Part shown: piece after piece, positions 35,001-47,300 of the stretch
How positions within the stretch are numbered: the first letter of the stretch is position 1
Layout of the letters: the number at the start of each line of letters is the position of its first letter
Source: Liolophura sinensis
Lineage: Eukaryota > Mollusca > Polyplacophora > Chitonida > Chitonidae
Direction: 5' to 3'
Assembly: GCF_032854445.1 (NCBI RefSeq)
Contig: NC_088295.1
Coordinates: 18,773,385 to 18,837,384 of the forward strand
DNA length: 64,000 nucleotides
Notes under the pieces: model-generated
Told to the model about the DNA's origin: nothing
Database searches by the model: none
Seen by the model: the letters and a program-made list of their open reading frames with translations, nothing else
Position numbers and translations under genes: made by a program

Positions 35001-35423
35001 TAAGAAGCAATGTACTGTGCACCGTGCATGTTGGAAGCATCCATTACAAAATCTGCAAATTTCGCAACATTCTGTTAACTGCCATTACACACAGACACCA
35101 ACGACTAGACACACTTTTCTTGTTCTTTTGGACTGGGTCAAAGGTAATTTCTTTCTATTCTGACATATATGTACTAACAACGTATCTTTTTATATTGCAG
35201 AATACAAAAAATGGTGGAAGCTGGAGTCGTTGTTGGATTGAAAAAGAAATGGCTTTCTCATCCCGGAAACTGTACACACTACAAGACCGGAAGCGCAGTA
35301 AGGCTTGGCCTGGACAGGATAGGGGGAGTTTTCATCCTTTATACGGGAGTTGGCCTGATAGCCGCACTCGTACTACTGGCTGAACGAACTTATTTTAAAC
35401 TAACAAGAACTAATGTCACATAG
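20949..35423 (+). CDS. Ionotropic glutamate receptor subunit (N-terminal exon missing)
   Basis: Twelve exons join in frame: 20,949-21,113; 21,439-21,696; 22,515-22,675; 23,179-23,334; 23,708-23,866; 24,194-24,415; 26,217-26,317; 28,025-28,112; 29,945-30,266; 30,843-31,060; 34,353-34,594; 35,201-35,423 (stop). They give about 771 residues. The first six form the amino-terminal domain (opening VIMDENFDQD). FNGITLRVATDW leads into ligand lobe S1 (YGVNLNNGSWSGMIG; SPVTVTLERLKVVDFTTPF, with the Arg that binds the amino-acid carboxylate). TM1, a pore loop (LLISAFFQQG) and TM3 with MYTAHLAAVLT in place of the usual SYTANLAAF follow, then lobe S2 (GTSTWDLF; YIGDASILEF) and TM4 (GGVFILYTGVGLIAALVLLAE is split across the membrane). 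It is a plasma-membrane ligand-gated cation channel. The signal-peptide exon upstream was not found. The subfamily is not assigned; Asp in the S2 ligand position resembles NMDA and delta receptors. Confidence 0.93.
23440..23490 (+). mobile_element. SINE (type 1) 3' tail fragment in receptor intron
   Basis: AATATTCTTGAGTACGCG followed by AAAACACCAATCAAAT and an ATAAATAAAT tail. Only the 3' end is present. Confidence 0.7.
24416..25796. other. Receptor intron, nothing recognised
   Basis: This part of the intron between the last amino-terminal-domain exon and the first ligand-lobe exon holds only short open frames. No transposon or RNA gene is recognised. Confidence 0.5.
25797..26085 (+). repeat. 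Dispersed repeat, copy B
   Basis: Direct-orientation relative of 1-300 (GACACAATCATGAAGCAGA, ACCAGAGATTCTGGA, CTCTGTCCATATT). It lies in a receptor intron just upstream of the exon at 26,217. Copies 25.8 kb apart in the same orientation show it is an interspersed family. Confidence 0.7.
26438..26680 (-). mobile_element. SINE (type 1), nearly complete
   Basis: A minus-strand copy starting from the tail (ATTTATTTATTTTTTTGATT). It runs through the body (GGCGGCCAGCATTATG, GCAGGTTGCTGGCAGACC) to the tRNA-derived head, with a B-box-like GGACTTGAACTC on the plus strand. It lies in an intron of the glutamate receptor gene. Confidence 0.88.
26681..28024. other. Receptor intron, nothing recognised
   Basis: AT-rich intron between the two S1-lobe exons. 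A 64-codon open frame at 27,218 has no protein-like signature. Confidence 0.5.
28310..28460 (+). mobile_element. SINE (type 1), 5'-truncated, receptor intron
   Basis: Contains GTAGGTTTCCCCCGGGCTCT, AATATTCTTGAGTAAGGCG, CACCAATCAAAATAAATAAA and further ATAA repeats. The tRNA-like head is missing. Confidence 0.85.
28899..29077. repeat. 60-bp duplication followed by (TA)n microsatellite
   Basis: A block beginning CAGTATAACCACTGAAAAGC occurs at 28,901 and again at 28,961. Each copy ends in a TATA run, the second expanded to about 64 bp of pure TA (29,014-29,077). Non-coding, intronic. Confidence 0.9.
30318..30425 (+). mobile_element. SINE (type 2) fragment, receptor intron
   Basis: Contains GAGTGAGTGC, then GGTTTAACGTCGCACTGAAC and TTTTCAGTCATATAACATCG, matching the start of the SINE at 3,069-3,262. 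Confidence 0.6.
31240..31450 (-). mobile_element. SINE (type 1), receptor intron
   Basis: A minus-strand copy with GACTGGTGTTTTACGGCGCA, a GCCAGCATTATGGTGGGAGG block, GCAGGTTGTTGGCAGATC and part of the head. Confidence 0.85.
31840..31998 (-). mobile_element. SINE (type 1), 5'-truncated, receptor intron
   Basis: A minus-strand tail TTTATTTATTTATTTGATTG, body GCGGCCAGTGTTATGGTG, ending at CTTCCCACGTACGG. A Naiad fragment begins about 40 bp further on. Confidence 0.85.
32040..32600 (+). mobile_element. Naiad Penelope-like element, 3' fragment, receptor intron
   Basis: ATATCTCGCCTTGTAGCATT, AGGATATTCCATCAAACGCC and TTTACCATGA align with the C-terminal coding end of the Naiad at 11,400-11,560. 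The following sequence to about 32,590 weakly matches its 3' untranslated region (GAAAACTGCTGAATGCTTCT; GGCTGGTATACGAATG). It is more diverged than the copies at 1.5 kb and 12 kb and so is probably older. It is 5'-truncated within the thumb region. Confidence 0.75.
32971..33442. mobile_element. MITE-like element with about 33-bp terminal inverted repeats
   Basis: The left end TCGGGTGGGCATAAAAAAAT, continuing GGGCTGTACTTTGA, is complementary to the right end, which reads TCGGATGGGCATAAAAAATG, then GGCCGTACTTTGA when reversed. Only a few mismatches separate them. The interior has no transposase frame; the 69-codon frame at 33,174 is not recognised. It is a non-autonomous DNA transposon in a receptor intron. 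The target duplication is unclear because the flanking ATA-rich bases are ambiguous. Confidence 0.8.
33443..34352. other. Receptor intron, nothing recognised
   Basis: Short open frames only; the 106-codon minus frame at 33,697-34,017 lacks protein-like features. The sequence becomes AT-rich (repeated ATACGTA words) before the exon at 34,353. Confidence 0.5.
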
Positions 35424-38343
35424 TTTTCAACGCTTTACATTTAATGGTGAACAGATATGTTATCGGCTTCTCTTGTTCAACAGCTCTGCTTTACTTGATA
35501 AAATGAACTAAATGTACACTATCCCTCCCCGAACCTTAGTAACAGTAAACGAAAGACGGAGGATATCATCTGGCTTTGGATCCCAACCTTATGGGTAGAT
35601 ATAAACGTCAACACAACATCATGAGTTGAACAGCCCATGCCGGCTGATTGAGACAACCGTCGGACAGGTTCTGCCAGACAAGCATTATTGCAATTTCTCA
35701 ATCAAGTCTCATGTTTGAAGCCCATTCACTGTCTTAGGTCCTTTTTTTCAGATATTATTAGCATCTCGTACTGGCGGTCGTCATTCTAGCGAAAAATCCT
35801 AGATTACAACTCTAGTCAGATAAATAAATACATCAAACAGTTGAAAGAAAGAATACACGATTGATTGTTTTCTCCAAATATGAATGTTTCAAAACTGACA
35901 TTATCTTAACATAATAACATTTCAACATTAACAAAAATGTCTGCATTAAACTGATAAGCACTGAATCTTTTACCTAACTAAAATAAAAATAGACATAATT
36001 CTTAGCGTCACAACGCAGTACATTATATAGTGCCTGACAACCATATATAAAACAATTGTGTAATTGTGTAAAATGCTGCTACAACTGAAACAGTAGGCCG
36101 TAAGGAACTAGTGTCCTGTAACTTGGGCCATAAGATCAGCATGAATCCTGAACGCAAAGCCACCACCAAGTACGATTAGCAAGGAATGAAAACAGACTTA
36201 GGCCGTAAACATACATCAAATTTAAACCAGGTGTGATAGGTTGGTTTTAGTGGCAACCGCTTTTCATGACTTTAATAAACCAAGTAGGGAAGCAGGGTAT
36301 GTGGCAATATTTTACAGATAAAAACTTAGGAAGGTTATTTGTGCATTATGATTATTCCTATATTTACAAAAAATGTCATACTATTCATGATGACCAGACA
36401 TAATCCATACAATTAGGACAGTCTTTCCAAGATATGATAGAAACAAAAAGGGTATAAACCCTATGATAATAATGATGAAAAGTTGACTCAATCCGCATAT
36501 CATCACACACCTATTCATTAATTCATATTTCTCAATAAATGCATTATTATCTTTCACTTATTCATACAATTAAAAGTATTTGAACATGCTACTAAGTAGC
36601 AAATACTGGCTGTAACATTATCTCAGATTTACCACACTGTGTAGATTTCCATACAGGCCCTGTCTGCAGTACTGCAATTCATCAGGTACTTGGTGTCAAT
36701 AATTTTATGATGTAAAATTTGAGTATTTTGCAATAATCACACCAGCACTATGAACTGCGTATGCCAAAGATGAATTATAAATGTTTATTATGACATGTAA
36801 ATCTCTGGTCAGAATAAGGAAGATAGAATATATTTATCTCAATGACCATACAGTCGCTTCAAAGTTCTACATTACTGTTTCCTCATGTGCTCTCAGTCTT
36901 GTCCTTGGTCAGCAAAGAGAGGAAGATTCCCTGAACACGACCAAACTCTATATCTGCAGAACCTCGACAAAATATATCTTGAGGACTTGATATTGGCTGA
37001 CTGTCTTTGCATTGGGAGTTCATCATTTCAAGTATGGACGCTAAGCTAAAGACCAAAAAACAAACGAAACAAAATAGAAATCAGTATAAAGTCTAAATAT
37101 TACAACATAACAAAAATAGAAAGCATCCAGATGCTCCTGGTTCTCCATCAACAGCATTTTGTTTTGGATGAAAAAAAAAATATGTTGCAGAAAAAAATTA
37201 TTTACACAATCTTTTAAAGTGTCTACCCCAAAAAAAAAAGGTTTTAAAAGCTTCCCTTCCTTGTACACAGGGATGGATGCATCTTGAAAGGGCTATAAAA
37301 GTGATATACACAAACAAGATTTTCAACACCACATATACATGTACCTGTATATATATTCAATTCAGGCCAAGGATTCATTTAAAATTTTAGAACAGCCGAT
37401 AAAGAGTTTTGAAATGAATCGTAAATCTTTCTCTTGTAATCTGATAATTTCCAAGAGAGCTAAATACAACATGAAAGATAATCTCATTCGTGTCAGAACT
37501 TTGTTTTCACTCACCTGGTACCCGATGGAATCTGTTGTAGAACTGGTACACAATACTTGCCTAGTACACCAAACTGAAATACATGAATAACGCCATTTCC
37601 ATTACAGTAAAACACCAAAGTGTATGTTACAGGCCATTCCAAGCAATTAGGTACACTTGTACATGTACAAAAGAAGATACTTTTAGAGGCTACATGTATT
37701 CCCACTACCTGTGAACATTACTGCTGCCCTGTTTAGTGGCACTGGTATCACAAAATGGTCAGAGATAGAAGCAGGACGTTTGTACATGTTACTGTATCAT
37801 AGTACAAAAACACTAGACGTAGCTGTTTCAGTGGATAGATGGGTGAGCCACAGGCACAAGATTTTTGACTGAGCCGGATTTTTGAAAGGGTGTTAACTGT
37901 GTTATGCTATAAAAACACTCAACAATGGTTAGAGCAGTGAGCAAAAAAACAATCTCTGTGGTGAGCCAAAGATACAAGACTTTTGGGTGAATGGGATAAC
38001 TACAAAACAAAACAACTACAAACAATATGTCAAATACGAATGCTGCACATTCTCGGCATTTCGAAACAAGGCTCAACAGTATCGGGTTACACAACGAACA
38101 CCAAGACAAAGGTGTTAAAGTCTATTCTACCCCCAAAGATGAAGAAAATGTGGCAAAAACTGCATATTTCATACTGCCATTCTGATTTTCTCCCTCCACA
38201 GAGGTTATGCATTTTAGGCCAATCAGCAGCAAGTTTAGGCCTTTGCAGTGACCAAGATACATCAAAGCTGTGAACATGTACATATACGTACGACCTCATG
38301 TCAGTGTTGCGCGAGAGAAATGTAAAGGTTTATTGAACATGTA
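35424..38343. other. Intergenic interval between convergent receptor and HPS6 genes
   Basis: Holds the 3' untranslated region of the receptor and, on the other strand, that of HPS6. Minus-strand blocks at 37,515-37,573 and 36,893-36,953 have consensus-like splice signals and a compatible phase. They read into a short open tail, but they do not resemble HPS6, so I leave them as possible alternative or untranslated exons. Confidence 0.5.
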
Positions 38344-41300
38344 TTATGACGTCATACTGCTGAGTTCAGATCGAAACAGATTGGATAGTTCACCCTTGTA
38401 TAATTCACGAAGCAAATCTAACAAGTAAACAAACTCAAATTCTTTTATTTGTAGACATAAACAGCCTGAAATGATATTACTCGGGGAGGTAAACATACCC
38501 GCTGGTGTGTTGCGTGACACACTCAGTGCTGTTTGAAAGGTCAACTCTGTTTAATATGTATATGTTTAACTAACAGCAGGGTACAATAGACAATACATCT
38601 TACATGCTGGTGATTAGAATACATTTGTTGATGAGTGTTGGACTGTGGTCACTCCTTTGCAAACAACAGAAATAATCACAGTGGTGAGGCTTGTTACATT
38701 GTGGTTACAAATACACTTATGCTCGAAACTACATCTTACATTAGCTATGGAGGTGAGCAGGAGATAGAAGACTTCTTGGTGAGCAGGAGTACCATTAGCA
38801 TTCTGTCTGAGAAGTTCTACTGCTGGATCCCACTGTTCATATCGTATCAGCAACTGTAAAGCTTTAATCAAGCTTGAACGGGTTTGCCTGAATAAGAACA
38901 AATTCATATGATATTAATTCACGTACAAAATCACTGATCACGGAACACCCGATGTAACAAGTATTAATCTTCAAGCCTTATTTAGCTGCAAGTTGAGTGC
39001 TTGATAGGCTCCCCCTGGCTCGGATGGAGTATATAGTTATGCTGGAGGCAATGGTTTCCTCCACACTCAAACCAGACAGCCATCATATAAGTGAAATAAG
39101 AGAATCTTGAGTTCAGCATCACACACCAATGAAATAGTTAACTAACTCACATTGCCAACATCAACTGGGCCATTGCTCTCACAGCTCCTTCTACATCTCT
39201 GGAACTCTCTGGTTTTGGAAAACAAGAAAGGGCTCGCTCATAAAACTGAAACTAGATACAAAGTTTTTCGTTAAAATCACCCCCGTCCATATCCATTTAG
39301 TCTCTGATTTAGTGACAGGTACCAAGTCTTGTTTTAAAAAGATACAAAAATACTCCTCAGACCTTACACTTATAGCCTCCACTGATCAGTCATCTTGGAA
39401 AATAAGGAGTGATAAAGGGGACTTTAATACATAAAGTTTTGTTAAAAATTTTACTTTATCTAATTTTAGATAATTTTACTTCCACCTATATGACATATCC
39501 GCAAGCAAAATGTGGGAAAGTGTAAGCAACGCTACTTGCCCATGGCCAGCAGTTTTACTTAGGCCACTCTGGTTTGCTCTACCTACATGTGTGGATGTAC
39601 ATTTTAATACTGACCATGTCAAATAACTGGATCACTCTTGAATACAACATTTGTTAACAATCAAATACATAAATAATTGTATACTCAAGTTCCCAGTCAC
39701 AAATTAGGATCACTTACAGTTTGTCGTTTCCGAATAAAGGCCGATACCCCAACATTCTTATCATGGATCACCTGGGCAATATGTACAAAGTTCACCTGGT
39801 GAAAAACAATAAAGGTTAGGACCTGTGCAAATTATTTAACAATGATAGGAGCTTTCTAAAACTTCAAATAATACACAGACCTCTTTTTAACATTAATATA
39901 GCTAATATAGCTATATATTAATATAGCTGCTGTTATATTAGAGGACAAATTACAGGTTACATGGTATCTCATTACAAGCAACTTGCTATATAGATCAAAA
40001 CTAAAGTTGTATGTGGACATGTAGCAGTAACCATCACTGACCAGCTGGTCTGGTTTCTGTTGGAAGAGGAGCCTGGTGATGATCTCATACAGAGAGAAGG
40101 TGCCGCTGTAGGCAGAGGAGATGCTCCTCTCAGAGGCCAGGACATGACTCCACTTTTCCATCTCCTCCTCACTCAGGTCTGCAGGGCAGATACACATTCA
40201 ACTGTAGCCTCAGGACATGACTCACGAACAGGAGCAAAACACAGACTTTCTACATGTTTACAATCATATCTGTGAGAATTTATCACACCCTCTAGGACAT
40301 TACATTCAACTGTTGGAGAATATACATGTACGGAAGCCTGAGCACTTAGTTTTTTAAATAATAAACATTAATATCCATGCATAAACCGTACTTTGAGGGT
40401 CATTCCATGGACATTTTTTGACATACCTTCCGACTTGATATCAAGCTGCTGCATGAGGGTAAGGAGGACAGTTTCTGGGTGACGCTGAGCCAGCACTTCC
40501 AGCTGAGCCTGTCTGCTTGAGGCTGGTAGACTAGACCCTGGGTGGATCAGAGCTAACACATCCTTCCCTACACTATCTGCGTTGGATACTAATGCCTTCT
40601 AAAGGTACAATAGGACTTGGCAATATTACATTACTTCAGAGGTAGGTTTAATATAAACTGTGATCTTCAATTGATAACTATACATGCATATACATGTACA
40701 ATGTATGTTTTCCATGAATTGACCAATGTGTTTAATCTGCTATTCTTCCTTTTGTCTTAGATTTTACCAGCGTATAACCCAATATTAGATAATAATATAT
40801 GACTATAACATGGATAGTAATCGTGATTTACAAAGGAATACTTTGAGCGTGAATACGTCTATTAAACACAGCATGTACTCACTTGGTTTTGGTTGACCAC
40901 ATCCAGACAGGTCTTCTCTACACTCAAATACTCATTCAGGTAAGGCACTGCATAAAGAATATACCGTTGAACATGATTTATGTATCCTAAAAGCGATAGT
41001 GTTATCAGTTCTGACGTCTTAGGTATGCAAATCTATGCTAAGTGTTACATTTATGTACCTTAATATGCCATTGATTCCCAGTCCCTTATTACCATTATAA
41101 TGTTTACATCTTACATATATATATATACATATATATATATGTATAACAAAAAAAAAAAGAAAAAGTGAAATGATCACAAAACCAAGTTGTCGACATTTTC
41201 TTTTGAGATGACTGTCTGTGAGCACTATAAAAGTTGATGACAGATACATGAACTTACCAATGCTCTCATTGTAGCGAGTATGCTTATATGTGTTCACTTT

Positions 41301-44300
41301 GGTGTAGTTTTGTACAATAGACATTCTCTCTTTGGTCATGCGTGGTGAATTCACTTTTTCCTGCAGCTATAAAAAGTGAAACAAGGTCAAAAATAGTTTT
41401 TCTTACTTACTCCTAATAAATCCAAATAGCATTATATCATCATGTATAGGTCTAATGCGACCTAAAAAGCAGGCAAGGGTAATTTAAGCCCAAAGAAAAG
41501 AAACAACTCAAAAAAGCAACGAAACATAAGATCCCATCAATAAAACCATTTGATTCTAGATAATGACAGCTGCACATGATTACAGCTCACCATCACATTG
41601 GCAATATTCCAGCCATGTTGCATTAACTACTGCACTTAATGTTAGCCACTTTTCAATCTAATCAGTTCAGGTCACCCCAGTGTATGTACAGCCTGTGCCA
41701 TACAAACCTGGTCCTCCATCATCCTTAACAGAATTTGGATTCTGATGTTAAAATATCGTCCACCAACCTGGTCCTCCATCATCCTTAACGGAACTTAGAT
41801 TCTGATGTTAAAATATCCTCCACCAACCTGGTCCTCCATCATCCTTAACAGAACTTAGATTCTGATGTAAAAATATCCTCCAACCAACCTGGTCCTCCAT
41901 CATCCTTAACAGAACTTAGACTCTGATGTAAAAATATCCTCCACCAACCTGGTCCTCCATCATCCTTAACAGAACTTAGATTCTGATGTAAAAATATCCT
42001 CCAACCAACCTGGTCCTCCATCATCCTTAACAGAACTTAGATTCTGATGTTAAAATATCCTCCAACCAACCTGGTCCTCCATCATCCTTAACAGAACTTA
42101 GATTCTGATGTAAAAATATCCCCCAACCAACCTGGTCCTCCATCATCCTTAACAGAACTTAGATTCTGATGTAAAAATATCCTCCACCAACCTGGTCCTC
42201 CATCATCCTTAACAGAATTTAGATTCTGATGTAAAAATATCCTCCACCAACCTGGTCCTCCATCATCCTTAACAGAATTTAGATTCTGATGTAAAAAATA
42301 TCCTCCACCAACCTGGTCCTCCATCATCCTTAACAGAATTTAGATTCTGATGTAAAAATATCCTCCACCAACCTGGTCCTCCATCACCCTTAACAGAATT
42401 TAGATTCTGATGTAAAAATATCCTCCAACCAACCTGGTCCTCCATCATCCTTAACAGAATTTAGATTCTGATGTAAAAATATCCTCCACCAACCTGGTCC
42501 AACATTGTTATCACCAGAGCTGGGTTCTGAAAACATTTCCCATCCACTGCAAACTTGTCACTAGGCAAGGAGCCCTGAAGAAAGCTCTACAAATACAAAA
42601 AGTGACAGTGTACAAAAAAAAGATTACAGAAAGACTGGAAAATATGGTCTACAATATGTCTTTTCTACAGAATGTAGATCATACAGAATCGATTCCATAC
42701 ATAATCAAAATGTGAAGTCAGAACGAAACTGGACGCCAAAATGATCGTAGAAATCATTTGTTTTCGTTAACATTTTTGGAAGGAACGAATTATTCAGACG
42801 ATTTTGTTTTTTACTTTTTTTCACTGGGGTTTGACACCAGACTCAAGAATGGACTCCCTGACATGAAGCTGGCTGCAGCCAGAATAACATTTTAATAGCA
42901 AGACCCCACTTTCACACAAAAAGAGAAAGAAAACACATGTCTTGACAAATGAAGCAAGAAAAATAACTGACAGTTATTCCCCAGCACTTGTGTTTTCTTT
43001 TCCAGACTGCCTAAAATTCTCCATGTTTGCATTTGTCTATGCTGATGAGGGCTTCATTCACATACGTTTGCACACACAATCATGATTAACATAGCTGCAA
43101 AACAGCTCAAGCCAAACACAGACTTACATTTTATATAAGTAAAGGTTTCTCTCTATAACAATACACTGACTTGAATTCTTGTATTTGACAGGGCCTAAAA
43201 TTAAGAGACTACAAATATTAGGATATATTTCGGTGATCACAAACATCAAGGCATGTGTGAGATACATGTATTGTGGTATATTACTTATTGACCTCTCACC
43301 TTGCACACTATCTCTGCTGTTTCTATGTTACTGGACCGGTCAATTCTAGGTCGCTGTATCTCTTGGCTGTAGCTGACCAAATCCTCATCCTGGTTACCTG
43401 AGGCCTGTTTCCATGAGCTGCTTATCTAAAGGAATACAGATAGAGACAATCACGAGTGAATCCTACAGCATAGCCACTGTCTGTGTACAAAGATGTGGAT
43501 CAGGCCAATTCTAAAATATTGTTTGTTTGATGTTACAAGTTCTTTATAACAAAACAGGGTTGGTAGGTCAGCTTTTTTTTCTTTTTTCACAGAAGGGAAG
43601 AACAATCATAGAATCTTGTTCAAATGGTTGATCACAATTAAACTTTCTCAACATTGATCGAAACGCAGTACTAAAGTAAGTCACTCGATATTCGAAATTT
43701 CTCAAAATAAATATTCTTTGATCTTTACAATAAAATTAATGAGTACACATTTGTTAAACATTTCTATGAGCACTTCAGCACAATTTAAGTCAACAGTGTG
43801 TGTTAGAATTTTCAGGTCCTGTACAGAGGGGGTGAGCAGTGAAAATATAACCAAAATCCTGTCCAGTTGATACTTTTGAGGGAGTGCAGATCCTCATGAC
43901 CCAGTAAAAGTCTATACTGAGAGAGATGTTTCCATTTTCCTAAATTTCCTAATTTTAATCAAACTTTGTGAGATTTTGTGGATTCTTCCTTCATGTGATA
44001 GATCAAATATTTATTCTGTCATCAATACATCATTCAATGTACATGCTTGTCTAAAATTATGAAGAATGTAAGACTCATGTCAGCCTCAGCTCAGATCACC
44101 AGCTTTGACCTAATTTACACTGTCCAAAACATTTTGTATGTGAGGAAGAGGAGAGCCAAAATAATCTTGTGTTGCTTTAAGATTAAAGGATGGGACAGAT
44201 CACCTTTATCTTTGTATGTGAACTTCCCTGCAGCTATTTAGAAATGCACATGCCCCTTCTAGAGTGACTACGACTGTTTCCACTTCACAACAATGTATCA

Positions 44301-47300
44301 GTAAACACATACATTTTCTATCCACCAAAGCATCTGGCAGTGGTGATATCAATGACAGTTCAGGAAATTATACCAATATATACCCAGCTACATGCTCCCT
44401 AGCATAGTTTTCATGTGGAGAAAGGGTATCCACACACCTGGTAAACCTTTTTTTCAAATCTTGGGATCCCCAGAACAGTATTCTACCATGACAATACAAG
44501 GGGCTCATGTGGGAGCCTCTGATACTTGTGAAATGGTAACACAATGGTGAATGCCAAGATAAAAGGGGGTCTGTTGGGAATTCTTTGATAACATAGGGTT
44601 AAACCAAAACTCTTTCTTGTTGATTATGTTAAGGCAGATATTATGATGTAAGCTAGGTGTCAATTTGTCATTGGGATTACACCAGTCCATGACTGAATTA
44701 ATTTAATTCACAAAAAATACACTAGGAGATGTACATAAGAAGGCTACATGTAAAATCTCAGCTATAGCTTGAGCAACTTCTCATTGAAGGTGTACTGGCC
44801 AGTGTCCACATTTCGTCAGTGTTTGTAAACATTTTGCGCCAGTTATAACCAGAGCCACATAATTCTCAGCAACTGAAGAAAAGAATTGGCTAAAAGAACT
44901 GAATCATGGAGAATTCTATATTTTGCCATCATGAGATGCTGACAGCTGTGATGTTTACAACATTTCCTAGAAAATTTCACAATGATTATCTCACAAAATG
45001 AGTAGTTAATTTGAAATCTTGACTCCCTATGGAAACACAATGTCATCAGTTCAGTAAAGTATAGGCCTATGAAAAATAACTTTATTTTAATGGCAGGGGT
45101 GTAAACACTTCACAGGTATCTTGGTCTACCGGTAATGGATAAAGTATACCCTTCCACGTGCTACAAAGCACACTTTGCTCAACAGCAGGAGAAGAAATTT
45201 TATATCTCGAAAGAGCATTTCAAACGATCAGCAAAAAAACAAAAAGGACTAGTAATTAAATGAAATAAAATAAAAAAATTTGGCATCTGTAAAAACCCGA
45301 AAAAAGAATTTCGGTCAAGGCCATTTTGAAGGCACATAACATGAAACATATAATATTTCATTGTTTCAGGCTTTGGTGAAGGCTTCTGTCTGTAATTTAA
45401 AGTAATTAAGGTCAATGATAGAACATCGATCTTGCACTACTGTGCTTGACATGTATGCAAAACTGAAGCTTCATACTTTCTGTCAGTGTTGATATACCAT
45501 CCATAACATTTATATTAACCATTCCTTTAACGATCACTGGACGCCACATGAAAGTTCCGGATGTGCTTTGTACAAGCAAGCCAAAAAAACACAAAACATC
45601 AATCAAATAAAACGTCTGATGACAAAGAAAGTAGACCTCAGAAGCAGTTCATTTTAGCACCATCTGATAACTCTCACAAGATGCAGTAAATGATCCTCCT
45701 TTGAAAATTGTAAAAAAAATCCCCTACTGAAAAATCTTTCAGTGTCATTTTACACAATGAAATACTCATGTAGGCTTTGTCGCCTGAAGTGCTCAGTTCA
45801 GATAAAAAAAACATATCATTTAACTCGGAGAGATTGTACAAATTAAACTAACCTGTACAGCCTTGAGGCCACCTGTGGTCATTACAGTGGGAAAGTAAGG
45901 GGAGGTAGTCAGCTGACTCAGCTGGGCATCTGTACTGGTCGTCTCCAGTAATTTGTGCTCAACTACTTCACCCGATAAGTAGTCATGTATTCTAAGAGAT
46001 TAAAAAGGATTATTTCATTAGAATATGAAAACTAATAATTAAAGACATATTCATGCTTTACGAATGAGATAAAGAGAATTATCTGTATTATGAAATCTAT
46101 CAATAATGAAAATGAGACTCACATCAGGGTATCTGCTGTCACCTGACAAATACAGTCTTTGTGCATGAAGAATGTGCAGGATACATCTTTAAATCTGGTA
46201 ATGTCTGTCTGAATTTTTAGGTTGGTGCCTAATTTCACTTCTGAAACAAGTATTTAGAAATATTAAATAACATAAATAAAAAACAAAAGCAGAGCACAGT
46301 ACAGACATGGTACATGAAACTATACACTCACAATTACGCATGTACAAATACTCAGGGGGCCTCCGTGGCTCAGTTGGTTAGCGCGCTAGCGCAGCGTAAT
46401 GACCCAGGAGTCTCTCACCAATGCGGTCGCTGTGAGTTCAAGTCCAGCTCAAGGCTTCCTCTCCGGCCGTACATGGGAAGGTCTGCCAGCAACCTGCGGA
46501 TGGTCGTGGGTTTCCCCTGGGCTCTGCCCGGTTTCCACCCACCATAACGCTGGCCGCCGTCGCATAAGTGAAATATTCTTGAGTATAGCGCAAAACACCA
46601 ATCAAATAAATAAATAAACAAATACTCAGGGCAAAATTAAAAACTTTGCTACAAGTATTAATGTATGCTAGTTCAAAATAACACGCCCCAATATACATGA
46701 AACAGTGCACAGTCAAACAAGCCTCACATTAGTTCAACTGCAGCTCACTAAGGGCCCTGTTTTCATCTTATACTAAGTATATTTAGGTAACATGGATTTG
46801 TGATTGTATTATCAGTCAGTAAAATAAGCAAGCATGTGCATTTGGAAGTGTGTCGGCCATGCATATGTACACTCACACACTTTTTACACAGCATGTACAT
46901 GTATGCTTAGACAGTAGCAATGATATGTACATGTACCTGGTTTATCAGAAATACAGCAAAGTCCACCATCCGCTTCCACCATAACAACACAGCAGTTCGC
47001 AGCGTCAAACAGTCTACTTACAGGCAGTGATGGTTTGGGCTTTATCTGTGAATAGACAAAGGCTCCGAAACAACTGACTATGCATATGTTGGTACCAACA
47101 ACTGAAAAACGTTCATCTACACTGCTAATGTTCAGGTGACAGGCTGCATGGTTACACCTGGTCTGTTGGATGCTGATCTCACCTTTGACAAGTAGGGCAG
47201 AATGACTTCCGAGAAGTCTAAAGGCTTCACTGTAGTAGAGGAGCGAGGTGAGTACACTTTGTCATCCATGTATAGGCTGATACTGTTACTGTCAGGTGAC

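Noticed and set aside
36893..37573. Two extra 3' exons of HPS6
   Set aside because: Splice signals and phase fit, but the peptide does not resemble the HPS6 C-terminus, whereas the frame ending at 38,344 does.
42088..42327. 79-codon minus-strand repeat protein
   Set aside because: A by-product of the 60-bp intronic minisatellite in HPS6.
46356..46440. A genuine tRNA gene
   Set aside because: A and B boxes are present, but the sequence is the head of a SINE with the usual body and tail and no good acceptor stem.
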